64,000 nt of DNA from Nitrospira sp. (GTDB lineage: Bacteria > Nitrospirota > Nitrospiria > Nitrospirales > Nitrospiraceae): NCBI GenBank assembly GCA_016788885.1, contig JAEURX010000018.1, forward strand, positions 62,001-126,000, given 5' to 3'. The notes under the pieces were generated by a model that did not search any database, was not told the DNA's origin, and worked only from the letters and a program-made list of their open reading frames with translations. Of this stretch, positions 24,262 to 34,317 are shown one piece after another (the first letter of the stretch is position 1; each line of letters starts with the position of its first letter). The position numbers and the translations under genes are program-made.

Positions 24262-27200
24262 GGTTCGGCACCAGGGGGCGTTCGGGTTCGGCGAGGTGTT
24301 TTGCCAACTCGTCCATGCCCTCGAACGTCGGGACTATGGCACGCAACCAGTCATATTCTCGCCGCGCATCTGCTCGACGTCCTGCTCTCAAGAGTACTCC
24401 GGCCAGGGCAAAACGCATAGCGATATTGCCTGGATTGCGGGCAAGAAATGAGGCGAGGCTCGACGCCAGGGCATCCCAGCGTTGGAGCATCGTGCCGCAT
24501 TTGAGCATCCAATGCATGCATTCTTCGTCATCGGGATGATCGGCACACAGATCTGCTACGTGAGACCAGGCGGCCTCAGCCCGATTGTCACCCATCGCCG
24601 CCATGACCAGGCCTAGCATGGCCTTCCGAGGATTCGCGCCGGATTGTTTCGCCCGTTCGAACGCCTGTTCCGCGTCGCGATAGGCATTGAGCTGCATGGC
24701 AAGAATGCCGCGCAGGAGCCACCCTTCCCCATGTGCCGGTTCTGTCTGCAGCAGCGCAGTCACATGATTATCCGCTTCTTTCATGGCGCCGGTTTCCAAT
24801 GCCTGTTTCGCCAAAGCCAATCGAGCCTGCGGATCATTTTTCAACTGAAGCACACGTCTCCAGATAGGAGAGGCCAGTTCTGGATGGCCGATACTTTCAC
24901 TGAGTGACGCCCCCCAGCGAAGAATCCAGACATCGTCAGGCCACTGGTCGACGTGCGAAAGCAACGCGACCATTTTTTGCTGATCCTTGCTCGCCGTCGC
25001 CCGCTGGAGGTCGGCGACGAGTGCCCGTTCCGCCCGAACCGCGGGATCGGTAATGAGGTACAGCGTGTACCCGAGGAGGCGCTCTTTGAGATGGGTATGC
25101 ACAGAATAGCCATCGTCGAAGTGCAACCGATCTTCGTCCGTCACCCACCAGCAACGGCCCCAGCGCTCCCGAAAACGGATGGTGTTCTCTTCGTCGTGTG
25201 TCTTCCGTCCGGGTGTACGGCTTTCCAAATGAATGACCGTGCTCTGAGGCTGGTAGACGATTTTCCAGTTCTTTTCACCCAGTTTGAGACACAGATCGAC
25301 GTCTTCGAATCCGTTCTTGTAGCCCTCATCGAATCCCCCGACCTGCGCGAATGCCTGCCGGCGGATGAGCATGCAGGCGGCGGTGACGCATTGCAGCTCG
25401 CGGCGGCGCGAGACAAAGGGCGCGTCTGCCGGAACTCCCGGATACATATGGTAGGGCATCAGGAACTCACGCGAGAATGCGACTCCCGCATGTTGAATCG
25501 TGCCGTCTTCATACAACAGTTTGCTTCCCACTACCGCCACATCGGAATGGGCCTGTACCTCGTCGACAAGGGCGCTGAGCCATCCAGCCTGCGGAATGGT
25601 ATCGTTGTTCAGGAACACGAGGTATTCACCTTTGGCCGCCCGAGCCCCTTGGTTGCAGGCTTTCGCAAATCCGAGGTTCTCGTCGTTGGTGATCACGGTG
25701 ACATCGCCACTCAGGCCGGCGAGAAACGCCGGAGTTCCGTCCGTCGAGTGGTTATCCACCAGGATGACTTCGTAGGAGACGCCGTGCGTGACCTCCGCCA
25801 GAGCCATCAAACATTGCGTGGTGAGGGCCAGGTTGTTCCATACGGGAATGATAATGGAGCAATCGAACGTCTTGGCTTGGGCGTCGGATCGCATGCCTTC
25901 CAATTTCTTTTGCTGCGCCTCCAGCACGCCGGCTATGCGATCCGTATACGGCCGGTATTTTCTATAGATGATTTCGGTCGTGCGTCGGTAGGTGTCGCTC
26001 GTGCTGCTGGTCATCGATGACCCATCGCGACGCCAAGTGAACGCCGCGGTGGTGTGCTTGATGTGGAGAAACGGATAGATCGTCGCCATCCGGATCCAGA
26101 GATCCCAATCTTCATGCGCGAACAGCGATTCGTCGAACATGCCAACCTGTTCGAGGCAGGCTTTTTCATGCATGACACAAAGCACCGGGAAATAGTTGCA
26201 CAACAGAAGATCGATACAGTTGAAGTCGTGCGAATACGGGATATCTCGTCCGGTCACCACGTATTGATCGCCCTGCCGTACTTCATGGATACGCCAGGCA
26301 TCCGTATAGGCGAACTTATGCTCGCCGCCTTGTAGGGCCGTGACCAGGGTGTGCAGATGGTCCGGGAGGTAGGTGTCATCGTCGTCGAGATAGGCAATAT
26401 AGATGCCTTTGGCTGCCCGAATTCCCGTATTGCGAGCCGCTGCCAGTCCACGGTTGTGATCGTGCCGGATCGTCGTGATACGACCGTTCTTATTGAGCGG
26501 GGCGATCACCTCGTTCACATCAACCGTACCGTCGTTGACGACGATGATCTCAAAATCCTGATACGTTTGGGCCAGCACACTATTGAGCGCGACCTGCAAT
26601 CGCTCAGGCCGATTGTATGTGGGCACGATGACGGAGACCATCGGCGGACGCGTAAACGAAAGCACGGGTGAGGCACCCCGACGCTGACAGGCCCATATCT
26701 GATAGATGGGTACGAGCGTCTGCTTGGCAAAATCGGCCGGGGTCGGCGCAGGGATATATCGCAGCGAGGGAATTTCGCAGTGCACCCGCTCCAGGCCGAG
26801 TTCAGAGAATCCTTGCGTCGTGAAGATGTCACGCAGTTGTGCTTCTGTGACCCAATCCTCAACCGGTTGACTGGGTGGCGCGATCGTTTTCCACTGTTCC
26901 CACATCTCTCCGCGGGGTGTCGTCAGAATGACATAGCCATCCGGCTTCAGGAGCATGCCCAATTCCGCGACAAATTCCTCTTTCCGGCCGTGCGGAATAT
27001 GTTCGATGACTTCGGAGCAGAGGATGACATCGTAGGGCGCAAAATCCGGTCGAGTGAGCACATTCTGAGCAACGCCCACTTCGAACCGTAAGTGCGGAAA
27101 CAACCGCCGCGCGTGCTCGATCACGCCAGCTACGGGCTCGATGCCTTCGCAGGTGCCATACGCCGTCGCCAAGTTCGTCAGCCAACCGCGCCCGCATCCG

Positions 27201-30200
27201 ACATCCAGGATGCGCAGTTGCCGGTCAGGATCCGCCTGACGCACGCGGCGAAGCAGATATTCCAGAAATGCAGCGATCTTGCTCCAACGCGCTGCTTCCT
27301 CATGGTTGGGGCCAGGAGAAGACCACCCCCGACTGTTGACGAACATGTCGATGTAAAATTGATCCTGCTGTTTCTGCTCTTGAGGCGTCGGCGCCGAATC
27401 CGGTAAGGCTCGACGGCCTGCCGAGGCTAGCGGTGCATGATTCAACCCGTCCATCACGACCCCTTTCGTTTCGACCTGTCGCCTTGAAGAGGGCGATGCT
27501 CCTAAGGATTCGGCTCGCGCCAAGAGATGGCGGAATTGTTCACGAAGCGCGTCACGGCGCTGCGCGATGAAAACCGGTGTGGCAAAGGAATGGGAGATCG
27601 GCCGGCCCTCGACCAATGCTTCCCAGGCCGTTAACACGGTCGTCCAATCATGCGATTGCGCCCAGTGCTCTCGACCAAGCCGACCGAGCTCCGCACAGAA
27701 CTCTGGATGCTGCTTGAGCAACCGTACGGCAGGGCCGAAGTGCGACAGAGGAAGCACCAGTCCGCCGGCGTGCTCAGTGGCTGTTCCACAATCCGGCGTG
27801 GCGAGCCATGGTCGGCCAGCGCTCATCGCCTCCAGCAGGCAGAGCGGCGAGACTTCCGCATGCGAGGCCAGCACCACGAGATCAGCTGCAGTCAACGCCG
27901 AGGCGACATCGGCGTAATCCAAGCCTGCAAGCAGCCGGACATCCGGTCGGGACGTCAGGCGGGCCTTCACGGCCTCGACGTACTCGATATCAGGCGTGTC
28001 ATTCCCGATCAAGACCAGTTGAACCCCTTGAGGAAGCTGCTCCAGTGCATCGAGCAACCCCAGATGATTTTTGACGGTGTAGAGATTGGCGAGGTGAATC
28101 ACCAGGAATGTCTCGCGGGCGATCCCGTATCTCTGTCTGAAATCCTCCTTGGGCGCGAGTGTCGCAGTGCCGTTCGGAATGACGCAGGTCGGAATGTTTC
28201 GTTCGCGAAAAAACTGTTCATCGTATCCCTTGCCGCCGAACGTGACGACGGCGTGCACCCGTTTCCCCAATTGGGACAACATGGCCCGCCCCTGCTCGCT
28301 CCCCTGCAACGATTCATCAATTTCTTTGTTGATCGTGGGTTGTAGAATGAATCGCGTGGGGCAATTCTTCGAAATTGCCAGGGGGGCATAAAACATCAGA
28401 TGCAGCGGGGCACCGAGCAGGATACAGGCTCCGTATTGCCCCGATTCAAGCAACCGCTTCACTTCCAGCAGGGAGTGGCGGCTGGTGGTTTCAAAATCGT
28501 CGGGGAAGGTGAGATCAATGATGGGAATGTCACGATGCGATTTCGCCTTGCGCACAGAGAGCGCATAGGTCGCGACTTCGACGGCATGCCCCCGAGATTT
28601 CAAGCCGATGGCGAGTGTCTCCGCCACTTTTTCCACACCGCCTACGGACGGCCAAAAATAGGGCGTGACGATGAGAATGCGCATCGCCGCATGCGTTTTC
28701 GACTGCGGCGATGCGGCAGGACTCACGAGTGTCCGCAGTGTCGACGTTTTCTCGACAGTCGTCTCCTTTTTCCAATGGACTTCCTCTGGCGTCAGAGGTC
28801 TATTCGTGACCGGGGTCGTGCTGCGGTTGGCATCATAGGGCTGGCTCACCGGCGGAGTGTGGCGGAACAGCCGTGAGAAGACGTCCAGTTCCTTCAGAGC
28901 ATAGTCTCGCGCATCTTTTTCACGGTCGACTGAGCGAGGCCCCTCGATAATCCCATGTGCAGCACCAAGCAGGGCAAACAGCGCCAGTTGATCTCCTGTC
29001 GCTCGAAACTGGTCTGCTTTTCGCCGGATGTCGGAGGTCAGGGTATTCCACTGACGGATGTCCTTTTCATACATCGTCTTATACCGACGGTAGATGGTCT
29101 CCGGTGTGTAGACAGTTCCGTGCCGGCCCAGGACCTCCGGATGCAGGATCCAGCGCACGCCGCGCTGACCCATCTGTTCGAGCAAATCCATCTCACTCGC
29201 CTTGACATTCTGGAAGGCGAAGGGCTTCATGGCCGCCGTGCGATAGATTTTGATGCCTTGAATCGGGCAGGCGCGATCCTCATCGAAGAGATGAAAACAG
29301 ATCATACCGACGTCGGCGGGCGCGCGCCGCATCGCGGTTTCCATCGTTGTGACGGCATCGGGATTGAGCATCATGTCTTCATCAACTTGGATGAAGTACT
29401 CGCTCCTGCAATCCGCGATCATTTTCTGAGCCGCTGCGCTGAACGGGGTGACGTTGCGGATGATCTCGACGCGAAACGGACCGCCCTGCTGGGCATCCAC
29501 TGCCGCCTTGCAGGCCGGATACGCCGGATCGTCGACCGTCAGCACATACACCGTGGTGGCCGGCGTTGATGGCAGCTCTCTCGTACCTGGTGCATGTTTC
29601 TGCAGGATCTCTTTCGCCCCCGCTGAGCCGTCCACTCCGGCTGCTGTGTCGGCCCCCTCGCGATTGAAACTGGGCACCTGCCCCGTCTGAATCCATGACA
29701 GCAGTTGCCATGCACGGTATTCCGAGGTATGCGATCGGAGCACTTCTGCCCGCGCTGCGCCGGCGAGTGCTTGTGCGTAGTCGGCATCATCCGCCACCCG
29801 AGCGAGATGGTCTGCCAGTACGGCTGGCTGGTCTTTGGGATACAACAAAATCTCCTGCCCATCCCGGAACAGGCTCTTGGTAAGCGGCCGGCCTTGAATC
29901 TCCCACGAAATTGCCGGCCGCCCTGCTGCCATCGCTTCCACCACACGCCCGGCATAGGCTTGAAAGAGACTCGGGAGATTGACGATCGCGCTCCAGCGTT
30001 TCAGACTTGTCAGCCAATTAACAAAGATCTCCTCCCTCAATTGGCGACACTGACCGACATATTCCGTCAACGCGACCTGATCTGGCCGCCCCCGCTGCAA
30101 CTGTCCGGCCATGCGCTGGTGTAAGAGATCGAACCGTGCAGGGAATTCCGTTCCGGTTTCGGCCGATGGAGGGTGGACCAGTCGATCTTTCAGGCGCGGA

Positions 30201-30784
30201 TGTTTCAGCCAGGTATTCCTCTCCCCATAGAGTTCTCCATAAAACGCCGCTTCACGGCGAACCGGTTGCGCGATGGTCGGTGTGACAAAACGAGCAGGCA
30301 CGGCCTGGAGCCAGAAAGTAGCGCGGGTGCGTCCCGCTTCGTTGAATGCCTCAGCATCCAACTCGTCCGCCGACAGGATATGCGTCATATATCTTGCCTG
30401 ACGCTCCACGAACTCCAGCCGTTCTCCTAAATGAGGCCAGCGGCGGCAGTCTTCCTCGCTATACCGCAGCGACTCCATGAGGACGCCGACTCGCACAGGG
30501 GCTAACCCGGCCACCCATTCCAGAAACCCCTCAGAATAGCGATTATGGACGAGCCAGACCCATACCTGGTCGAACTGTTGACCGGCGAGAAGCGACTTGG
30601 CGTGATACAGCCAAGACTGTGGGGACGTATCCGAGACATGGGCCAGTGCCGGGAGAGTCACACAGTCGCACCCATTGGCTCGAAGTCCGTCCTCGACGGC
30701 GAAATTGCCCACGTAGGACCAGGCTTTCGCTTGCGCCCACGTGTCAAACTCCAATTGCACCAGCAGAATTTTTGGCTGTGCCAT
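24251..30784 (-). CDS. Giant multi-domain glycosyltransferase with internal methyltransferase and TPR tail
   Basis: A single frame of 2177 residues from the ATG with GGAGA five bases upstream (a GTG six codons earlier is less likely). Domains by position: CgeB-like GT-B (about 1-370); GT-A-like domain with VDEDMM (about 410-640); GT4 (about 700-1070, PYFWPSVGGVEK, later EAMSAG); SAM methyltransferase (about 1155-1300, ILDVGCGRG); GT2 (about 1380-1590, VIVPTYNRPE and LDDDD); second GT2 (about 1640-1890, LNNDTIPQAG); TPR-like helices (about 1910-2160). It could build several linkages of one glycan on a single scaffold. No signal or membrane segment is seen, so it acts in the cytoplasm, consistent with flagellin modification before export. 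Confidence 0.88.
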   Translation of the reverse strand: MAQPKILLVQLEFDTWAQAKAWSYVGNFAVEDGLRANGCDCVTLPALAHVSDTSPQSWLYHAKSLLAGQQFDQVWVWLVHNRYSEGFLEWVAGLAPVRVGVLMESLRYSEEDCRRWPHLGERLEFVERQARYMTHILSADELDAEAFNEAGRTRATFWLQAVPARFVTPTIAQPVRREAAFYGELYGERNTWLKHPRLKDRLVHPPSAETGTEFPARFDLLHQRMAGQLQRGRPDQVALTEYVGQCRQLREEIFVNWLTSLKRWSAIVNLPSLFQAYAGRVVEAMAAGRPAISWEIQGRPLTKSLFRDGQEILLYPKDQPAVLADHLARVADDADYAQALAGAARAEVLRSHTSEYRAWQLLSWIQTGQVPSFNREGADTAAGVDGSAGAKEILQKHAPGTRELPSTPATTVYVLTVDDPAYPACKAAVDAQQGGPFRVEIIRNVTPFSAAAQKMIADCRSEYFIQVDEDMMLNPDAVTTMETAMRRAPADVGMICFHLFDEDRACPIQGIKIYRTAAMKPFAFQNVKASEMDLLEQMGQRGVRWILHPEVLGRHGTVYTPETIYRRYKTMYEKDIRQWNTLTSDIRRKADQFRATGDQLALFALLGAAHGIIEGPRSVDREKDARDYALKELDVFSRLFRHTPPVSQPYDANRSTTPVTNRPLTPEEVHWKKETTVEKTSTLRTLVSPAASPQSKTHAAMRILIVTPYFWPSVGGVEKVAETLAIGLKSRGHAVEVATYALSVRKAKSHRDIPIIDLTFPDDFETTSRHSLLEVKRLLESGQYGACILLGAPLHLMFYAPLAISKNCPTRFILQPTINKEIDESLQGSEQGRAMLSQLGKRVHAVVTFGGKGYDEQFFRERNIPTCVIPNGTATLAPKEDFRQRYGIARETFLVIHLANLYTVKNHLGLLDALEQLPQGVQLVLIGNDTPDIEYVEAVKARLTSRPDVRLLAGLDYADVASALTAADLVVLASHAEVSPLCLLEAMSAGRPWLATPDCGTATEHAGGLVLPLSHFGPAVRLLKQHPEFCAELGRLGREHWAQSHDWTTVLTAWEALVEGRPISHSFATPVFIAQRRDALREQFRHLLARAESLGASPSSRRQVETKGVVMDGLNHAPLASAGRRALPDSAPTPQEQKQQDQFYIDMFVNSRGWSSPGPNHEEAARWSKIAAFLEYLLRRVRQADPDRQLRILDVGCGRGWLTNLATAYGTCEGIEPVAGVIEHARRLFPHLRFEVGVAQNVLTRPDFAPYDVILCSEVIEHIPHGRKEEFVAELGMLLKPDGYVILTTPRGEMWEQWKTIAPPSQPVEDWVTEAQLRDIFTTQGFSELGLERVHCEIPSLRYIPAPTPADFAKQTLVPIYQIWACQRRGASPVLSFTRPPMVSVIVPTYNRPERLQVALNSVLAQTYQDFEIIVVNDGTVDVNEVIAPLNKNGRITTIRHDHNRGLAAARNTGIRAAKGIYIAYLDDDDTYLPDHLHTLVTALQGGEHKFAYTDAWRIHEVRQGDQYVVTGRDIPYSHDFNCIDLLLCNYFPVLCVMHEKACLEQVGMFDESLFAHEDWDLWIRMATIYPFLHIKHTTAAFTWRRDGSSMTSSTSDTYRRTTEIIYRKYRPYTDRIAGVLEAQQKKLEGMRSDAQAKTFDCSIIIPVWNNLALTTQCLMALAEVTHGVSYEVILVDNHSTDGTPAFLAGLSGDVTVITNDENLGFAKACNQGARAAKGEYLVFLNNDTIPQAGWLSALVDEVQAHSDVAVVGSKLLYEDGTIQHAGVAFSREFLMPYHMYPGVPADAPFVSRRRELQCVTAACMLIRRQAFAQVGGFDEGYKNGFEDVDLCLKLGEKNWKIVYQPQSTVIHLESRTPGRKTHDEENTIRFRERWGRCWWVTDEDRLHFDDGYSVHTHLKERLLGYTLYLITDPAVRAERALVADLQRATASKDQQKMVALLSHVDQWPDDVWILRWGASLSESIGHPELASPIWRRVLQLKNDPQARLALAKQALETGAMKEADNHVTALLQTEPAHGEGWLLRGILAMQLNAYRDAEQAFERAKQSGANPRKAMLGLVMAAMGDNRAEAAWSHVADLCADHPDDEECMHWMLKCGTMLQRWDALASSLASFLARNPGNIAMRFALAGVLLRAGRRADARREYDWLRAIVPTFEGMDELAKHLAEPERPLVPNHAA

Positions 30785-30808
30785 GAACTCTCCGTCTCTC
30801 ACATCACC

Positions 30809-32698
30809 TTAGGCCGCCATTTTTTGGCGTAGCCGTACCACCATCTGGTCGAATTCAACGAGCGCCGGATCCGGAAGAAGCTGTGGCCGACAGGCATCGT
30901 AATAGGACACTGCCGCGTGGTAGGCCCCTTGCTCACAAAGCCCCACCAAACGCTCCATGAATGCACGCACCTCACCTTGGGCATTGTGACGGACCTCCGC
31001 CTCGACCGATCCTCCCCTAGCAAGACCCGGAGAAGTCAGTGCCACCGGCGCCTCGCCCACCACTTCTTCGGTCTCCAGCGGGACCATCACGCCCTTCTCT
31101 TTTGTAACCGGCACATTGAGCCGGACGCGCTTAGAGCAGTGCGCACACCCTGCCACGACTTGTAGTCCATGCACAGGAACACGCTTCGGCTCTGTCAACT
31201 CCACATAGGAGAAACCACGAAGGCAATGCGGGCACTCTGCGAAAAGCTCCCAGAACTGCCGGGTTCCATTCAGCGTCATGGGATTGGTGATCGCTCGAAT
31301 CAGAATCCGGCTGACATCTACGGTGCGACAGAGCGACAAGGCTTCGAGGGCATGGATGGACCGCACATACCCAACCCACTGCGCATCGGTCATGGTGGTC
31401 ATATTGAATAGTTTTTGATCGATCGTTTTGTAAAACGCTTCCTTATCAGGGATCAGCCCTTTCTCTTGGCACGCGACGTACAATGTACTGCCGGGGTAGG
31501 GTTGGATCGCTGCCAGATAGCAATGGATATCGGCGCAATACTTTCGGTAGAACGTGAGCGTTTCCGAGATCGTTTCCGGAGTTTCTGCCGGGTCGCCAAA
31601 AATAAAATTCCCGCCGAACCCAATTCCCACTTGGTCCGCCAGGGCGATCGCCTCGGCATACTGTTCAGGCTGCGTACCCTTTTTCATGCTCTTGAGTACT
31701 CGCTGACTCGCGCTTTCCATGCCATAGCTAAAGTAGGTACACCCAGCCTGCTGAGCCAATTGCAACGCCTCTAGATTGAGTCTGGCGTTTGCGTGCGTTT
31801 GAAACTGCCAATCGAAATCCCACCCGTATCGCTCACGGTATTCGATTAGCGTACGGCAGAACTCATCCAGTTTCTGCTTGTTGACGGCAAAGAGTTCGTC
31901 GAGAACCATGAGAATGTTGAACGAATGCGATTCATACAGTTGCTTAATTTCCGCCATGACATTTTCAGTCGTTCGGGCGCGGTATTTGGCGCGTCCCCCA
32001 TGCCCATGCAAGCAGAAGGTGCAGGCGAATGGACATTCTCTCGCCGTCACAATCGGCATAATTCGGGGATTGTTACGGGTGTAGCGAAACAGTGGTCTGG
32101 CACCCCATGAGGAATCCAACATCTTTTCAATGTCGAAAATCGTATAGTCCGGAAACGGCTGCTCGTTCAGATCGCCTCCGAACTTGAGATTCTTTTCTGT
32201 AAACACCAGGCGACCATTGTTCGGATAGCAGAGATTAGGAATGGCGTTGAGGTCACCGCGCCCCTGCAGTGCATTCAAGAGCATGACTGCCGTCTCTTCG
32301 GCTTCGCCTGCCAGCGAATAATCCGGCTTGAGCGTGGAATGAATAAACTCCTGGTCGTAGGTGATGATGGAGCCCCCCATGAGCACCGGAACGGTCGGCG
32401 CGTAATGGCGGATGATGCTCATCGCGTCTTGCAAAAACGGATAGTCAGTGCAAATTCCCCCTACGCCGATCATGTCCGGCTTGGTTTCGGCAATGGCCTG
32501 CGCAATTCTGTCGTGGATCATGTCGAATGCCGAGGCATAGCCTGGTGCATTGTTGGGGTTGCAGCCAAACACCTGATGTCCCGCCGCTTTCAACGCCGCG
32601 GCGATGTAGGCAAATCCACAGGAGAAATCAGACGCCGCCAGAAATGAAGGATATTGCGTTGTGTATCGGTAAGTGGGGGGAATCAGTAACACCTTCAT
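30809..32698 (-). CDS. B12-binding-type radical SAM protein with C-terminal zinc-knuckle
   Basis: A 629-residue protein. A cobalamin-binding-type N-terminal domain (about 1-150; GVGGICTDYPFLQ, VLMGG) precedes the radical SAM core with the 4Fe-4S ligands C222, C226 and C229 (CPFACTFC). A later section has paired C489/C492 and C518/C521 (CPHC, CAHC) suggestive of a small zinc ribbon, and the last 70 residues are helical. Such enzymes methylate or rearrange unactivated carbons. Lying directly upstream of the giant glycosyltransferase, it probably modifies a sugar or the glycosylated protein. Substrate unknown. Start chosen by AAGGAGG seven bases upstream. Confidence 0.88.
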   Translation of the reverse strand: MKVLLIPPTYRYTTQYPSFLAASDFSCGFAYIAAALKAAGHQVFGCNPNNAPGYASAFDMIHDRIAQAIAETKPDMIGVGGICTDYPFLQDAMSIIRHYAPTVPVLMGGSIITYDQEFIHSTLKPDYSLAGEAEETAVMLLNALQGRGDLNAIPNLCYPNNGRLVFTEKNLKFGGDLNEQPFPDYTIFDIEKMLDSSWGARPLFRYTRNNPRIMPIVTARECPFACTFCLHGHGGRAKYRARTTENVMAEIKQLYESHSFNILMVLDELFAVNKQKLDEFCRTLIEYRERYGWDFDWQFQTHANARLNLEALQLAQQAGCTYFSYGMESASQRVLKSMKKGTQPEQYAEAIALADQVGIGFGGNFIFGDPAETPETISETLTFYRKYCADIHCYLAAIQPYPGSTLYVACQEKGLIPDKEAFYKTIDQKLFNMTTMTDAQWVGYVRSIHALEALSLCRTVDVSRILIRAITNPMTLNGTRQFWELFAECPHCLRGFSYVELTEPKRVPVHGLQVVAGCAHCSKRVRLNVPVTKEKGVMVPLETEEVVGEAPVALTSPGLARGGSVEAEVRHNAQGEVRAFMERLVGLCEQGAYHAAVSYYDACRPQLLPDPALVEFDQMVVRLRQKMAA

Positions 32699-32767
32699 GC
32701 AACGGCCTCCTTGAAAGGTCTCATGTCGTGTTGCCCCGCTTGACTGTCACAGCATGCGTCGATTGAG

Positions 32768-34303
32768 TCACAGCGTGCGGGACGCGCAGGCTGCCGGAGC
32801 AGATGGTCGACGAATTAACTTGCGTGCCGTCATCGCTTGCACGTGTTGAACTGTCCCTTCATCGAATCGCTCCGCCAACATGGCTCGGTATTCCGGCCGA
32901 TCGAAATACGCCTGGAATGCCTTATCGCGGAAGGCGAGCACCTCCGTTGCCGGGAGATGGCGCGTCGGGAGCGGGAGTGAATCGATGGCATGTTGAGAAT
33001 ATGCCGTCCACGAGTCAGGCAATGGCCATCCCTCGTCCAAGGCGCGTTGGTACAGGGAAGAACCGGGGTACGCCATAGTGCAATAAAAGTTGGCGAACTC
33101 GCAGTTCAGATCGATAGCCAAATCGAGAGTGGCCTGCATCGTCTCATAGTCGTCTTCCGGCAAACCAAAGATGTAATTGGCGATGACATTGATGCCGGCC
33201 GCTCGTACTTTGTGAATTGTCCGTCCAATTTGATCTTGTTCGAACGTTTTCAATACATCGTTTCGCACCTTCGCACTGCCGGACTCGATGCCGAAACAGA
33301 GCCACCGGACGCCGGCACGGACCAGTAGGTCCTCCATGCCGTCCTTCACCGAATCGACCCGGGCATAGGCCCAAATGTTCAGATCGTATCGGCGCTCGAT
33401 CAGGAGCTGACACAGTTCGGCCACATGCCGTCGATTGAGCACAAACATTTCATCAGCAAACTTGATGTTGCGGATCCCGTATTGTATGACCAGTCGATCG
33501 ATGTCGGCCACGATCGTCGCCGGTGACCAAAACCGGTAGCTGTTGACTTCCGTGCGATACCCGAGGGCCGCCTCCCCGCTCTTGAATGGCGCTTGAATAC
33601 AACAGTACGAACAATGATACGGACAGCCCAGAGTGGTGTAGAGCGAGGCATAGGGGCTGCGTCGGTCGAGGGATCCGAAGCAGTGCCAATTGTGGGCGCG
33701 ATACCGATTCATCGGCAGGAGATCCCATGCCAATCCAGGCATCTCTTCGTCTAAGCGTTCGATATTCGGCGCCGGATCTGATTTGAGAATTGCGCTGTCG
33801 CTTCGGTAATACAATCCCCGTACTCGACTCCACTCGCTGGAGCCACCTTTCAAGGCAGCGATCAAGTCGGTGATCGTGTACAGCCCCTCTCCACCGCAAA
33901 CAAAATCAGCGTCCTCTTCGCGCAAGGTGCGTTCCGGAAGCGCTGCAACATGCCCCCCCAACAGCAAGACCTTACTCACAAGACCGTGTGTTTTGATGGC
34001 TCGGCAGATTGCTCCGGCCGACGGCATGATCTGCGTCGAAGCGGAAGGATTGTGTCCGTAGACCAGGACCACCACGAGGCGAGGCGCAAGCGTCTCCACT
34101 CGAGTAGCCACCTCCGTGGGCAGTAGGTCTTCCGCATTGGCGTCGAGAACTTCTACTGTAATCCCCCGACGACGCAGGAATGTGGCGATGAGTCCTCCCC
34201 ATACGGGAGGCTCAATTGCGCTCAGGCTGCTCCCGAGCTCCTGATATATCTGTGTCCGACTTCCGGGATTCACCAAAAGCACATCGAGGACGGGCTGTGA
34301 CAT
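32768..34303 (-). CDS. B12-binding-type radical SAM protein
   Basis: A 511-residue protein with a cobalamin-binding-type N-terminal domain (about 5-150; VLLVNPGSR, LLLGGHVAALPE) and a radical SAM core with C227, C231 and C234 (CPYHCSYC). The TIM-barrel motif FGIESGSAKVR and the C-terminal YPGSSLY segment are typical of class B enzymes. It differs in sequence from the neighbouring radical SAM protein and lacks its Cys knuckles. GGAGG precedes the ATG by nine bases. It is placed between the split transketolase and the other radical SAM gene, so it probably acts on the same sugar pathway. Confidence 0.88.
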   Translation of the reverse strand: MSQPVLDVLLVNPGSRTQIYQELGSSLSAIEPPVWGGLIATFLRRRGITVEVLDANAEDLLPTEVATRVETLAPRLVVVLVYGHNPSASTQIMPSAGAICRAIKTHGLVSKVLLLGGHVAALPERTLREEDADFVCGGEGLYTITDLIAALKGGSSEWSRVRGLYYRSDSAILKSDPAPNIERLDEEMPGLAWDLLPMNRYRAHNWHCFGSLDRRSPYASLYTTLGCPYHCSYCCIQAPFKSGEAALGYRTEVNSYRFWSPATIVADIDRLVIQYGIRNIKFADEMFVLNRRHVAELCQLLIERRYDLNIWAYARVDSVKDGMEDLLVRAGVRWLCFGIESGSAKVRNDVLKTFEQDQIGRTIHKVRAAGINVIANYIFGLPEDDYETMQATLDLAIDLNCEFANFYCTMAYPGSSLYQRALDEGWPLPDSWTAYSQHAIDSLPLPTRHLPATEVLAFRDKAFQAYFDRPEYRAMLAERFDEGTVQHVQAMTARKLIRRPSAPAACASRTL

Positions 34304-34317
34304 GATAGCGCCCCTCC

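Noticed and set aside
24953-26020. 355-codon plus-strand frame opposite the giant glycosyltransferase
   Set aside because: It lies wholly inside the GT2 and TPR coding part on the other strand, with no ribosome site or recognisable motif.
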